From NCBI RefSeq assembly GCF_900111765.1, contig NZ_FOIB01000002.1, forward strand, positions 620,001 to 684,000: a stretch of 64,000 bases of DNA. The letters are read 5' to 3'. The notes below the pieces were generated by a model. It did not search any database, was not told the origin of the DNA, and was given only the letters and a program-made list of their open reading frames with translations. A program made the translations under genes and the position numbers. Numbering within the stretch: position 1 is the stretch's first letter; every line of letters starts with the position of its first letter. The stretch comes from Myxococcus fulvus. Lineage in GTDB: Bacteria; Myxococcota; Myxococcia; Myxococcales; Myxococcaceae. Below are positions 20,300 to 28,715 of this stretch, piece by piece.

Positions 20300-21478
20300 A
20301 TGCGATTCTCCCCCCTCTGTGCCCTGGCCGCCCTGCTGGCGGTGACCTCCTCGGAGGCCGCCGTCCGGTATGAAATCAAGAACCGCCGGATTGAACCGCG
20401 CCAGACGCTGGCGGGCGCGCTGCATGAAGCGCAGCTCCCGGACGCGCAGGTGACGGCCGTCATCTCCGCGCTCGAAGGCGTGTTCGACTTCCGCCGCTCC
20501 CGCGTCGGAGACCAGTTCCGCATCGTCCTGCGCGACGGGGAGCTGGACTTCTTCGACTACCGCCAGAGCCTGGTGGACGAGTGGCAGGTGCGCCGCGACG
20601 GCGAGAAGTTCGTCGGCAGCAAGCGCGCGATTGAGGTGGAGAAGCAGGTGTCCGTGGTGTCGCTCGAAATCCAGACGTCGCTCTACGAGGCGGCGGTGGA
20701 CTCGGGGGAGGACCCGGCCATCGGCATGGTGCTGGCGGACGTGTTCGCCTGGGACATCGACTTCTACCGCGACGTGCGCAAGGGCGACACGGCCCGGGCG
20801 CTGGTGGAGAAGTTCGTCTCCAAGGGCCGCGTGCTGCGCTACGGCGAGGTGCTCGCCGCGCAGTACCAGGGCGGGCTCGTGGGCCCCAAGAAGGTCTACC
20901 GGTACGTGCTGCCGGACGGCCAGCCCAACTACTTCCAGGAGGACGGCGCGAGCGCCAAGAAGACCTTCCTCAAGAGCCCGCTGAAGTACGCGCACGTCAC
21001 CAGCAAGTTCGGCTCGCGCTTCCACCCGGTGCTCCAGTACCTGAAGAACCACAACGGCGTGGACTACGGCACGCCCATCGGCACGCCGGTGTGGGCGGTG
21101 GCGGACGGCACCGTGACGCAGGCCGGGTGGGCCGGCGCCGCGGGCAACATGGTGGTGCTGCGCCACGCCAACGGCTTCGAGACCCAGTACATGCACCTGT
21201 CCAAGCTGGGCGAGGGCGTGCGCGTGGGCGCCCGCGTCAGCCAGAAGCAGGTCATCGCCTACTCGGGCAACACCGGCCGCTCCACCGGGCCGCACCTGCA
21301 CTTCGGCATGAAGCGCGGCGGCAGCTACACCAACCCGCTCAACCAGCAGTTCCCCCGCGCGGACCCGCTGCCCAAGCAGCTCTTGCCGGACTTCCTCGCC
21401 AAGGCGCAGGACCTGGCCTCGCAGATGGAGGCCGTCTCCGTGGCCGCCGTCGCGGGACAGGCCCCGGCCGCGCCCTGA
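20300..21478 (+). CDS. M23 family metallopeptidase (peptidoglycan endopeptidase)
   Basis: The 392-aa protein starts at ATG 20300 (MRFSPLCALAALLAV), with a signal peptide ending near SSEA. The N-terminal half contains an Opacity-associated protein A/LysM-like region seen in MepM- and NlpD-type proteins. The C-terminal LytM domain carries the zinc ligands and catalytic histidine: HNGVDYG (H-x3-D) and GPHLHFG (HxH). Such enzymes cut peptide crosslinks in peptidoglycan during wall growth. In the exported block it could also act on prey walls, though the MepM-like layout favours a housekeeping role. It converges with the DUF2378 gene, 16 bp apart. Confidence 0.92.
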   Translation: MRFSPLCALAALLAVTSSEAAVRYEIKNRRIEPRQTLAGALHEAQLPDAQVTAVISALEGVFDFRRSRVGDQFRIVLRDGELDFFDYRQSLVDEWQVRRDGEKFVGSKRAIEVEKQVSVVSLEIQTSLYEAAVDSGEDPAIGMVLADVFAWDIDFYRDVRKGDTARALVEKFVSKGRVLRYGEVLAAQYQGGLVGPKKVYRYVLPDGQPNYFQEDGASAKKTFLKSPLKYAHVTSKFGSRFHPVLQYLKNHNGVDYGTPIGTPVWAVADGTVTQAGWAGAAGNMVVLRHANGFETQYMHLSKLGEGVRVGARVSQKQVIAYSGNTGRSTGPHLHFGMKRGGSYTNPLNQQFPRADPLPKQLLPDFLAKAQDLASQMEAVSVAAVAGQAPAAP

Positions 21479-21494
21479 CGCGGGGAGCGGCGGG

Positions 21495-22088
21495 CTACGA
21501 CTCCCAGGTGATGTCGTAGTCCGCCGCGAAGTAGCCGTGGGGCGTGCCCACGACGCGGCCGTTGCACTGGATGGCCTTGAGGGCCTCCTGCAACACGCCC
21601 TCGTGGAACTGCACCGGCTGCATGTCGCCCTGGAAGGACAGGCGCACGTGGCGCTCGTGCAACACGGTGTATTCCCGGCGCCCGTAGCTGACCAACGTGG
21701 AATAGGCCGTGGGCGCGTTGGACAAGAGGCGCTTGGGGTCTCCCTTGCCGATCAGCCGCGTGAGCGTCTGGCCCACCGTGGAGGAGAAGAACCCGGTGAC
21801 GGCGGCGGCGCCGCACGCGCGCACCGCGTCCTCCTGCGTGGGGTAGCGGCCCGCCTTCTCCAGCGCCTCCGACGTGGCGTACAGCAACCGGATGGCGTCC
21901 ACGGCGGAATAGGAGAAGAAGTCCACCGGTGAGCGCTTGAAGAGCGGCTCGCGCAGGCGCGCGGCGGAGTCCGGGCCCAGCTGCCGCTCGGCGAGCATCA
22001 GCACCGCGTTGAAGATGAGGCCGCGGACCGTGTCTTCCGGCCGAACCAGCGCCAGGCGCTGGTCCAAGTCATTCTTCGGGAAGGCCAT
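21495..22088 (-). CDS. DUF2378 (TIGR02265) family protein, Myxococcales-specific
   Basis: The 197-aa protein matches the TIGR02265/DUF2378 family, which is expanded in myxobacteria and has no known function. Typical stretches are VRGLIFNAVLMLAERQLG, RYPTQEDAVRACG and a C-terminal region with Gln/Gly pairs (LSFQGDMQPVQFHEGVL) reminiscent of a heme-nitric-oxide-binding-like fold. No signal peptide or membrane helix is seen. The start at ATG 22088 lacks a clear ribosome-binding site. An inverted repeat TTGAT-N6-ATCAA lies at 22094-22109 just before it. The gene is divergent from glgP. Confidence 0.85.
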   Translation of the reverse strand: MAFPKNDLDQRLALVRPEDTVRGLIFNAVLMLAERQLGPDSAARLREPLFKRSPVDFFSYSAVDAIRLLYATSEALEKAGRYPTQEDAVRACGAAAVTGFFSSTVGQTLTRLIGKGDPKRLLSNAPTAYSTLVSYGRREYTVLHERHVRLSFQGDMQPVQFHEGVLQEALKAIQCNGRVVGTPHGYFAADYDITWES

Positions 22089-22093
22089 GAGCG

Positions 22094-22109
22094 TTGATTT
22101 CTACATCAA
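22094..22109. promoter_or_regulatory. Inverted repeat TTGAT-N6-ATCAA before the DUF2378 gene
   Basis: Two perfect 5-bp arms lie six bases before the start codon, where a ribosome-binding site would be expected. They could be an operator or a small leader hairpin. Chance is not excluded. Confidence 0.25.
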
Positions 22110-22324
22110 ACGGCGCCCTGGAGGGCGGCCGTTCCACGAGGCCCTTGTGGGAAAGCGAGCGGATGGGCGCGCGTGTCACATCGTCCCTGGACGTCCCAGG
22201 TCCTTGCCAGGGAGCATCCTCCCCCTCCCTGGCTCCGCGCTTTCCGCATGTGCCGGGCCTTCCGGCTGCGCTACCCTGACCGCCCTTTGCCGTTCGTTGC
22301 ATCCCCTTCGACGACACACCTCGG

Positions 22325-24856
22325 ATGGAGACCTCTCGCGACATGGCCTCTCCCGCCTCTTCCTCCCCGCAGCAGCGCCCCGCCGCCACGTCCACGTCCA
22401 CGGCGGACGATGGGGGCCGCACCGGGCGCGACGCTTCGTCCATGCGCCGCTCGTTCCTGGACCACGTGCGCTACTCGCGCGGGAAGAACTACGAGACGTC
22501 CACCGCGCATGACCGCTTCATGGCGTTGTCCCTGGCGGTGCGCGACAGGCTGGCGGACCGCTGGGTGCGCACGGCCCGCACGTACTACGAGAAGGACGCC
22601 AAGCGCGCCTACTACCTGTCCGCGGAGTACCTGCTGGGTCGGGCGTTGGGCAACAACCTGTTGAATCTGGGCATGCACGACGCGGCCGCCGAGGCCATGC
22701 GGGAAGTGGGGGTGGACCTCACCAACCTGCTGGAGATGGAGCCGGACGCGGGCCTGGGCAACGGCGGCCTGGGGCGGCTGGCGGCGTGCTTCCTGGATTC
22801 GCTGGCGACGCTCGGCTACCCCGGCATGGGGTACGGCATCCGCTACGAGTTCGGCATCTTCACGCAGGACATCGTGGACGGCTACCAGGTGGAGCGCGCC
22901 GACGAGTGGCTGAAGTTCGGCAACCCGTGGGAGATCGTCCGGCCGGAGAAGGCGGTGCCGGTGCGCTTCTTCGGGCGCGTGGAGCACCACCAGGGCCCGG
23001 ACGGCAAGCCGGTGGCGCGCTGGGTGGGCGGCAAGACGGTGGTGGGCGTGCCGTACGACACGCCCATCGCGGGCTACCACAACGACACGGTGAACACGCT
23101 GCGGCTGTGGCAGGCGAGAGCGTCCGAGGAGTTCGACCTCTTGCTCTTCAACGCGGGCGACTACGAGCGCTCCGTGGTGGAGAAGAACGACTCGGAGGTC
23201 ATCTCCAAGGTCCTCTACCCCAACGACGCGTTCCAGGCGGGCAAGGAGCTGCGGCTCAAGCAGCAGTACTTCTTCGTCGCGTGCTCCATCGCGGACATCG
23301 TCCGGCGATACCTGAAGAACCACACCGACTTCAGGGACTTCCCCAAGAAGGCGGCCATCCAGCTCAACGACACGCACCCGGCCATCGGCGTGGCGGAGCT
23401 GATGCGCGTGCTGGTGGACGAGAAGCGGCTGGGCTGGGAGGAGGCCTGGTCGATTACGCAGGCGGTGTTCGGCTACACCAACCACACGCTCCTGGCGGAG
23501 GCGATGGAGAAGTGGCCGGCGACGTTGTTCGAGCGGCTGCTGCCGCGCCACCTGGAGCTCATCTACGAAATCAACCAGCGCTTCCTGCGCCAGGTGCAGA
23601 TCCGCTACCCCTATGACCAGGAGAAGCTCAGGCGGATGAGCCTGGTGGAGGAGGGGCCGGAGAAGAAGATTCGCATGGCCCACCTGGCGGTGGTGGGCAG
23701 CCACAGCATCAACGGCGTGGCGGCGCTGCACACGGACCTGCTGCGCCGGGACGTGCTGCCGGACTTCGCGGCGATGTACCCGGAGCGCTTCAACAACAAG
23801 ACGAACGGCGTGACGCCGCGCCGGTGGCTGGCGTGGTGCAACCCGCGGCTGTCCAAGCTGATTACCTCCCGCATCGGCGAGGGCTGGGCGACGAACCTGG
23901 ACAAGCTGCGCGAGCTGGAGCCGCACGCGGAGGACCCCGCGTTCCGCAAGGCGTTCCGCGAGGTGAAGCGCGCCAACAAGGAGGACCTGTCGCGGCACAT
24001 CCAGGACCTCCGCTCGGTGCGGCTCAACCCGGAGGCCATCTTCGACGTGCAGATCAAACGCCTGCACGAGTACAAGCGCCAGCTCCTGGACGCGGTGCAC
24101 ATCGTCGCGCTGTGGATGCGGGCGCGCAGGGACCCGAGCACCATCATCCACCCGCGCGCGTTCCTGTTCGGCGCCAAGGCGGCGCCGGGCTACCACCTGG
24201 CCAAGCTGACCATCCGGCTCATCAACGGAATCGCCGAGGTGGTCAACAGCGACGCGGGGACGACGGGGCTGCAGGTCGTCTTCGCGCCCAACTACCGGGT
24301 GAGCCTGGCCGAGCGCATCATCCCGGCCGCGGACGTGTCCGAGCAGATTTCGACGGCGGGCATGGAGGCGTCCGGCACGGGCAACATGAAGCTGATGCTC
24401 AACGGCGCGCTGACGCTGGGCACGCTGGACGGCGCCAACGTGGAGATTCGCGAGGCGGTGGGCGACGAGAACTTCTTCCTCTTCGGCCTCACCGCGGACG
24501 AGGTCATCGCCAGGAAGCGCGCCGGCTACCGGCCGCGCGACGAGTACGAGAAGAACCTGGAGCTGCGCGAGGCGCTGGACCTCATCTCCACCGGCTTCTT
24601 CTCCCCGGAGGACCGCGGCCTCTACAAGCCCCTGGTGGACAGCCTCCTGGAGGAGGACCGCTACCTGGTGCTGGCGGACTTCGCGTCCTACGCGGCCAAG
24701 CAGGACGAGGTGGTGCGCGCCTACCAGGACGCGGACACCTGGGCGCGCAAGTGCATCATCAACGTCGCCCGCGCCGGCATCTTCTCCTCCGACCGCACCA
24801 TCAAGCAGTACGCGGAGGAGATCTGGCGCATCCAGCAGACCCCCGTGGAGCCGTAG
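22325..24856 (+). CDS. glgP: Glycogen/starch/maltodextrin phosphorylase
   Basis: The 843-aa protein has the family length and sequence throughout: YYLSAEYLLGRALGNNL, LGNGGLGRLAACFLDSL and the pyridoxal-phosphate site EASGTGNMKLMLNG with the Schiff-base Lys at about residue 689. It releases glucose-1-phosphate from alpha-1,4-glucans in the cytoplasm. An N-terminal extension of about 40 Ser/Thr/Pro-rich residues precedes the conserved part, so the start is uncertain (ATG 22325 or 22343, neither with a strong ribosome-binding site). No other glycogen gene is adjacent. Myxobacteria store glycogen before sporulation, which makes a developmental role plausible but unproven. Confidence 0.96.
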   Translation: METSRDMASPASSSPQQRPAATSTSTADDGGRTGRDASSMRRSFLDHVRYSRGKNYETSTAHDRFMALSLAVRDRLADRWVRTARTYYEKDAKRAYYLSAEYLLGRALGNNLLNLGMHDAAAEAMREVGVDLTNLLEMEPDAGLGNGGLGRLAACFLDSLATLGYPGMGYGIRYEFGIFTQDIVDGYQVERADEWLKFGNPWEIVRPEKAVPVRFFGRVEHHQGPDGKPVARWVGGKTVVGVPYDTPIAGYHNDTVNTLRLWQARASEEFDLLLFNAGDYERSVVEKNDSEVISKVLYPNDAFQAGKELRLKQQYFFVACSIADIVRRYLKNHTDFRDFPKKAAIQLNDTHPAIGVAELMRVLVDEKRLGWEEAWSITQAVFGYTNHTLLAEAMEKWPATLFERLLPRHLELIYEINQRFLRQVQIRYPYDQEKLRRMSLVEEGPEKKIRMAHLAVVGSHSINGVAALHTDLLRRDVLPDFAAMYPERFNNKTNGVTPRRWLAWCNPRLSKLITSRIGEGWATNLDKLRELEPHAEDPAFRKAFREVKRANKEDLSRHIQDLRSVRLNPEAIFDVQIKRLHEYKRQLLDAVHIVALWMRARRDPSTIIHPRAFLFGAKAAPGYHLAKLTIRLINGIAEVVNSDAGTTGLQVVFAPNYRVSLAERIIPAADVSEQISTAGMEASGTGNMKLMLNGALTLGTLDGANVEIREAVGDENFFLFGLTADEVIARKRAGYRPRDEYEKNLELREALDLISTGFFSPEDRGLYKPLVDSLLEEDRYLVLADFASYAAKQDEVVRAYQDADTWARKCIINVARAGIFSSDRTIKQYAEEIWRIQQTPVEP

Positions 24857-24873
24857 TCTTTCGGGTCCGCCCC

Positions 24874-24902
24874 GCCCCGTCCCCCGAGTGACGGGACGGG
24901 GC
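24874..24902 (+). terminator. Intrinsic-type terminator after glgP
   Basis: GCCCCGTCCC at 24874-24883 pairs perfectly with GGGACGGGGC at 24893-24902 across a 9-base loop, 17 bp after the glgP stop. There is no T-run, as is common in very G+C-rich genomes. Confidence 0.6.
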
Positions 24903-25066
24903 CCCGTGGCTCCCCCTCCATCCTGGGAGGGGTGAGCAGGACGGCCCGGCGTCGACACGATGCGACAGAAGTCAACGCACCGAGACGACGCGCCGCACAA
25001 TCACAGACAACGCAGTGCACCACAGAACGTCCGCCTCGTCCGGCGGGGCTGACGCGGCGCGATGTA

Positions 25067-25082
25067 TTGACTCGCGAATCAA
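25067..25082. promoter_or_regulatory. Imperfect 16-bp palindrome upstream of the lipase gene
   Basis: TTGACTCGCGAATCAA is a palindrome except for one base pair (positions 5 and 12). It lies 162 bp before the lipase start. TTGACT could also serve as a -35 element, although no good -10 lies 17 bp further. An operator site is plausible. Confidence 0.35.
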
Positions 25083-25244
25083 CCCTGGTGCACTGATACG
25101 CGCGGAGTTCGGGACTCGCTCGGTAGTGGGGATGGTCTGTGCCGTACCGGTGGGGGCCTTCGCAGTGTCCGAAGGCTGGCGTCCCGGTTCCGGGTCCGAC
25201 GTGCATCGGTTGCAGCAGGCAATCCTCACCAGCAAGGAGTCCCC

Positions 25245-26354
25245 ATGAAGCAACAGCCGCCGCTGTTCCTGGCAGTCCTGGCCGTGGGTGTACTGGGCGT
25301 GGCCGCACCGGCCCTCGCCGCGGAGAAGACGACGTACCCCGTGGTGTTCGCGCATGGGTTGGGTGGGTTCGACGACATCCTCGGGTACGACTACTGGGGT
25401 GACGACTACGGCGTCTTCGTCGGGGACGCGTGCGACGAGTTCCTGGAGGTGAGCTGCAACGGGGACCTGAACAGCAAGCAGCGCGCGTTCGCCGCCGCGG
25501 TGCAGCCGCTGCAGAGCTCCGACGTGCGCGGGCTGGACCTGGCCAACGACGTGGAGGGCTACCTGGCCTCCTCGGGCTCGGCGTACGTGAATCTGGTGGG
25601 CCACTCGCAGGGTGGCATCGACGCGCGCAAGGCGGCGAAGGTGCTGCGCGAGCGCAAGGGCTACACGGTGGTGAAGGCGCTGGTGAGCGTGTCCTCGCCG
25701 CACCGGGGCTCACCGGTGGCGAAGTACATCCTGGACCTGGGCCCCGGCATCACCAGCGTGCTGGACGCGCTGTTCCGCATCTACGGCGACGTCGTCTACG
25801 GGCCGGGCAATGACGGGTACGCGGCGGTCAAGGCACTCATCTACAACGACGCGGACGCGAACGACGGCAAGACGACGGGTGCCAAGGCCTTCAACGTGGC
25901 CAACCCCATCAACGCGTCGTACGCGGCGCACTACGCCTCGCTGGTGACGGCGCAGAGCGGCCTGAGCGTCAACCCGGCGCTGTGGTTGGTGCGTCAGTTC
26001 TTCTTCGACATCGACGGGGACGGCGCGTGCGCGGACGACTGCGACAACGACGGCGCCGCGGGCCGGGGCGACGGCGTCCGCAACGAGCAGGATGACGACG
26101 GCCTGGTGGGCGTCAACTCGCAGCAGATGGGCTACCGCCTGCGCTACACGGAGCGCTTCGGCGCGGACCTGGTCGCGCAGGACTCGGCGCTGGGCTACGT
26201 CAGCAACATCAACGCTCCCAGCTCGCTCCAGCAGACCTCCATGTCCAGCGTCATCAACCAGGACCACGTGGACGTCATCGGCATCGGCCCCGACACGTTC
26301 AGCGAGATGGAGTTCTACGCGGCCATCATCGACTACATCGCCAAGGTCGACTGA
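25245..26354 (+). CDS. Secreted triacylglycerol lipase (Pseudomonas family I-like) with Asp-rich calcium-type insert
   Basis: The 369-aa preprotein starts at ATG 25245 after AAGGAG and has a clear signal peptide (LAVLAVGVLGVAAPALAAE). The mature protein begins TYPVVFAHGLGGFD with the oxyanion-hole region. The catalytic triad can be placed as Ser121 (VGHSQGG), Asp285 (DDDGLVGVNSQQMG, like the DGLVG motif of Pseudomonas lipases) and His341 (NQDHVDVIG). Before the catalytic Asp is a run of acidic loops (DIDGDG, DDCDNDG, GRGDGVRNEQDDDG) resembling EF-hand or thrombospondin-3 calcium sites. This insert is unusual for the family. A putative lipase foldase gene follows after a hairpin. Confidence 0.93.
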   Translation: MKQQPPLFLAVLAVGVLGVAAPALAAEKTTYPVVFAHGLGGFDDILGYDYWGDDYGVFVGDACDEFLEVSCNGDLNSKQRAFAAAVQPLQSSDVRGLDLANDVEGYLASSGSAYVNLVGHSQGGIDARKAAKVLRERKGYTVVKALVSVSSPHRGSPVAKYILDLGPGITSVLDALFRIYGDVVYGPGNDGYAAVKALIYNDADANDGKTTGAKAFNVANPINASYAAHYASLVTAQSGLSVNPALWLVRQFFFDIDGDGACADDCDNDGAAGRGDGVRNEQDDDGLVGVNSQQMGYRLRYTERFGADLVAQDSALGYVSNINAPSSLQQTSMSSVINQDHVDVIGIGPDTFSEMEFYAAIIDYIAKVD

Positions 26355-26365
26355 CGCGCCGCACA

Positions 26366-26394
26366 CCGGGAGGCCGCACCTTGGGGCCTCCCGG
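26366..26394 (+). terminator. Hairpin between lipase and foldase genes
   Basis: CCGGGAGGCC at 26366-26375 pairs perfectly with GGCCTCCCGG at 26385-26394 across 9 bases, followed by TTCCCC. It lies inside the 69-bp lipase-foldase gap, so it may be a partial terminator that lowers foldase expression relative to lipase. Confidence 0.55.
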
Positions 26395-26423
26395 TTCCCC
26401 ACGCCCTTGCCGGAGACATGGCC

Positions 26424-27491
26424 ATGCGACGGAGCTTGAAGGTCTTGCTGGTGGGCGCGGGGGTGCTGCTCCTCGCGGGGCTCGGGGTGACACTCCTGCG
26501 GGAGGACGTGCCGGAGGTGACGCCCGTGCGGCCGTCGGGTGTGCCCGTCGCGGCCGTGGCGCCCACGGTGCCGGGCGGCACATCGCCCTCCGCCACGACG
26601 AGCGTCGCGCGGCCCTCGCCCACTCCGGTGCCGGAGCCCACGGACACGGAGCTGGAGGAGCTGGCCGCGTCGCTCAAGGGGCGCTATGGGAAGAACCTGA
26701 ACGAGCCGCACGCGCAGATACGCCTCATCGAGGACCTGATGCGCTTCTTCCAGCAGCGCTATCCGGACCGCTGGAGGGAGGAGCTGCTGGCCTTCCTGAA
26801 GGCCCACTTCCCGGAGCACTACGACACGCTGGCGGCGATGCTGCGCAACCGCGAGGACTACGAGAAGTGGGTCCGCGACAATGACCACTACCTCAAGGGC
26901 CTGAGCGAGCAGGAGCGGCGGGCGGCCATCCGCGACGCGCGCAACCGGCTGTTCGGCAAGGACGTGGCCGACCGCATCTGGGCGGCGGAGCTGAAGAACC
27001 AGGCCATCGGCGACACGCTGCGCTCGCTCGACACGCTGCAGGGCAAGAGCGTGGAGGAGAAGCTCTCCACCTTCAAGCAGCGGCTCCAGGAGGTGCACGG
27101 GGAGCAGCTCGGGGCCGTGCTCGAGCGGCACCAGCAGGAGCTGATGAACCGCTTCCTCGACGTGTCCTCCGTGCAGACCGACTTGGGCGCCATGTCCGCG
27201 GAGGAGCGCTCGCGCAACCTGCGCGCCATCCGCCGGGAGCTGGGGTTGGACGACGAGGCGCTGAAGCGCTGGGACACGCTGGACCAGAGTCGTGATGCGC
27301 GGTGGGACGCGGGCCTGAAGTACATGGCCGAGCGTCAGGCGCTCGCGAAGGAGCTCTCCGGCGAGGAGCTGGAGGCGCGCCTCACCGAAATCCGCGCGCG
27401 CTACTTCGGCGCCGAAGCGGAGAGCATCGGTCAGGAGGAGGCCAGCGGCTTCTTCCGCTTCGAGCGCCCGCGCCGGTGGGGACGCAACTGA
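26424..27491 (+). CDS. Lipase chaperone (foldase)-like protein, N-terminally anchored
   Basis: About 355 aa from ATG 26424, which has GGAG eight bases upstream; ATG 26418 is too close to it. One N-terminal hydrophobic helix (LKVLLVGAGVLLLAGLGVTLL) is followed by a Pro/Thr/Val-rich linker to about residue 70 and then a long charged alpha-helical region. Segments such as RNRLFGKDVADRIWAAE and ARYFGAEAESIGQEE resemble the helical repeats of proteobacterial lipase chaperones (LifO/Lif), which are inner-membrane anchored and fold the partner lipase in the periplasm. The signature RxxFDYFLSAxGE of mini-domain 1 is not present. The assignment leans on the helical layout, the anchor and the position behind the lipase. 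Confidence 0.72.
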   Translation: MRRSLKVLLVGAGVLLLAGLGVTLLREDVPEVTPVRPSGVPVAAVAPTVPGGTSPSATTSVARPSPTPVPEPTDTELEELAASLKGRYGKNLNEPHAQIRLIEDLMRFFQQRYPDRWREELLAFLKAHFPEHYDTLAAMLRNREDYEKWVRDNDHYLKGLSEQERRAAIRDARNRLFGKDVADRIWAAELKNQAIGDTLRSLDTLQGKSVEEKLSTFKQRLQEVHGEQLGAVLERHQQELMNRFLDVSSVQTDLGAMSAEERSRNLRAIRRELGLDDEALKRWDTLDQSRDARWDAGLKYMAERQALAKELSGEELEARLTEIRARYFGAEAESIGQEEASGFFRFERPRRWGRN

Positions 27492-27506
27492 CGGACGGCC
27501 CCGAGA

Positions 27507-28601
27507 TCAGAGCGGGGTCTCTCCACCGACGCCCGCAACGGGCGGCTCGACGGGCAGGGGTAGCGGCTTGGGCGTCATTCGGCGGCGCTGCTTGAAGCGT
27601 TGCCACTCCTCCGCGAGCGACAGCACGGCATTGGACCGGCCGCCCACCCCGCCCGGCTGAGCGGATTCCCACGCGCGCCTGATGACCTCCTCCTCCGGGA
27701 CGACGCGCGCCACGAGGGGCTCTCCGTGTCGCTCCCGGAGCAGGTCGAAGGCGAGCAGCGCCCACCGTGACGGCCCGGAGTCCATGAGCACCGTCTCCAG
27801 GGCGCGCGCCGCCGCGGCGTCCACCTCCGCGCTCACATGGCCGCGCAGGGACAACAGCAACATGGGCAGCGAGCGGTCCAGCGGCGTATGCGCCACGAAC
27901 CCGCGCGCCAGCGTCTCGCGCTGCTCCGAGGTGAGGCGCACGGACCGGTCGACGCCCGCGACATAGAAGTCCCGCACCACATCCCCCTTGGGCACCAGCC
28001 GGAACAGGCCATCCCAGCGCGTCGCCGGGTGGCTCGCCGCGAGCACCTCCCAGTCCACGGGAGCCGAGGCGAGCCCCCGGGCGCCCTCGCGATAGGGGAC
28101 ACGCGGGCTCGCCTTCGCCTGGGCCTTCACCGCGTGCTCGACGGCCCTGCGATAGGCCTGGGCCTCATCGTTGTCCGTCGGGTAGCGCGTCCCATACGAC
28201 AACCCCACCGTCGACCACATGCCCAGCGAGCGCGACAGGAACGCGACGACGAGCAGCCCCTGCTCATAGCGAGGCGGCGCGGGGCAGTAGATGGAGGGCT
28301 CGTAGGCCACCTCCACCCGCTCGTCGGGGTAGGCCGTGCCCTTCCAGACCTCGAGCACCCGCAGTCGCGCGACGCCTTCTTCGAGGCCACTGAGCTCGTA
28401 CTCGTCGTAGTCCTCGAAGGTCCGAATCGTCACCGCCTCGACTTCCGCCCAGACGACGAGCTCCGCGTCGCGTGTCAGCTCCCAGAGCGTCCTCGGGGCG
28501 ATGGGGAAGGCCTCCGCGCGGGGCCCGCGCAGGACCACCAGCAACCCGAGCAACAGCGCTCCGACCCGCAGCACGGACTGACAGCTGGATTCCTCACGCA
28601 T
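27507..28601 (-). CDS. Exported protein of unknown function
   Basis: The 364-aa product starts at ATG 28601, preceded by GGAGGGAG. A signal peptide is clear (SVLRVGALLLGLLVVLRGPRAEA). The next part (TLWELTRDAELVVWAEVEAV ... VLEVWKGTAYPDERVEVAYE) resembles the N-terminal beta-barrel domain found in many exported bacterial proteins that begin with an 'aDlvv.g.V' strand. The remainder is alpha-helical with HEAT-like stretches (AAARALETVLMDSG, AWESAQPGG). No catalytic motif was found, and the function is not recognised. It converges with the foldase gene, 15 bp apart, and the importer operon lies upstream. Confidence 0.8.
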   Translation of the reverse strand: MREESSCQSVLRVGALLLGLLVVLRGPRAEAFPIAPRTLWELTRDAELVVWAEVEAVTIRTFEDYDEYELSGLEEGVARLRVLEVWKGTAYPDERVEVAYEPSIYCPAPPRYEQGLLVVAFLSRSLGMWSTVGLSYGTRYPTDNDEAQAYRRAVEHAVKAQAKASPRVPYREGARGLASAPVDWEVLAASHPATRWDGLFRLVPKGDVVRDFYVAGVDRSVRLTSEQRETLARGFVAHTPLDRSLPMLLLSLRGHVSAEVDAAAARALETVLMDSGPSRWALLAFDLLRERHGEPLVARVVPEEEVIRRAWESAQPGGVGGRSNAVLSLAEEWQRFKQRRRMTPKPLPLPVEPPVAGVGGETPL

Positions 28602-28715
28602 GGGAACTCCCTCCGCACGAGACGAAGGAACTGTGCGCGCACACGGGACGTAGAGCATCCGCCCCTCCTCACGCCTCCGTCATGCTTACGTCACAGCGCG
28701 GAGCGCATGCGGGCT

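Larger units (their letters stand above)
24857..25244. other. Intergenic region between glgP and the lipase
   Basis: These 388 bp hold the glgP terminator at the left, an imperfect 16-bp palindrome at 25067-25082, and the lipase ribosome-binding site AAGGAG at 25234-25239. No further gene is convincing. The middle part is slightly richer in A/T than its surroundings, which suits a promoter. Confidence 0.4.
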
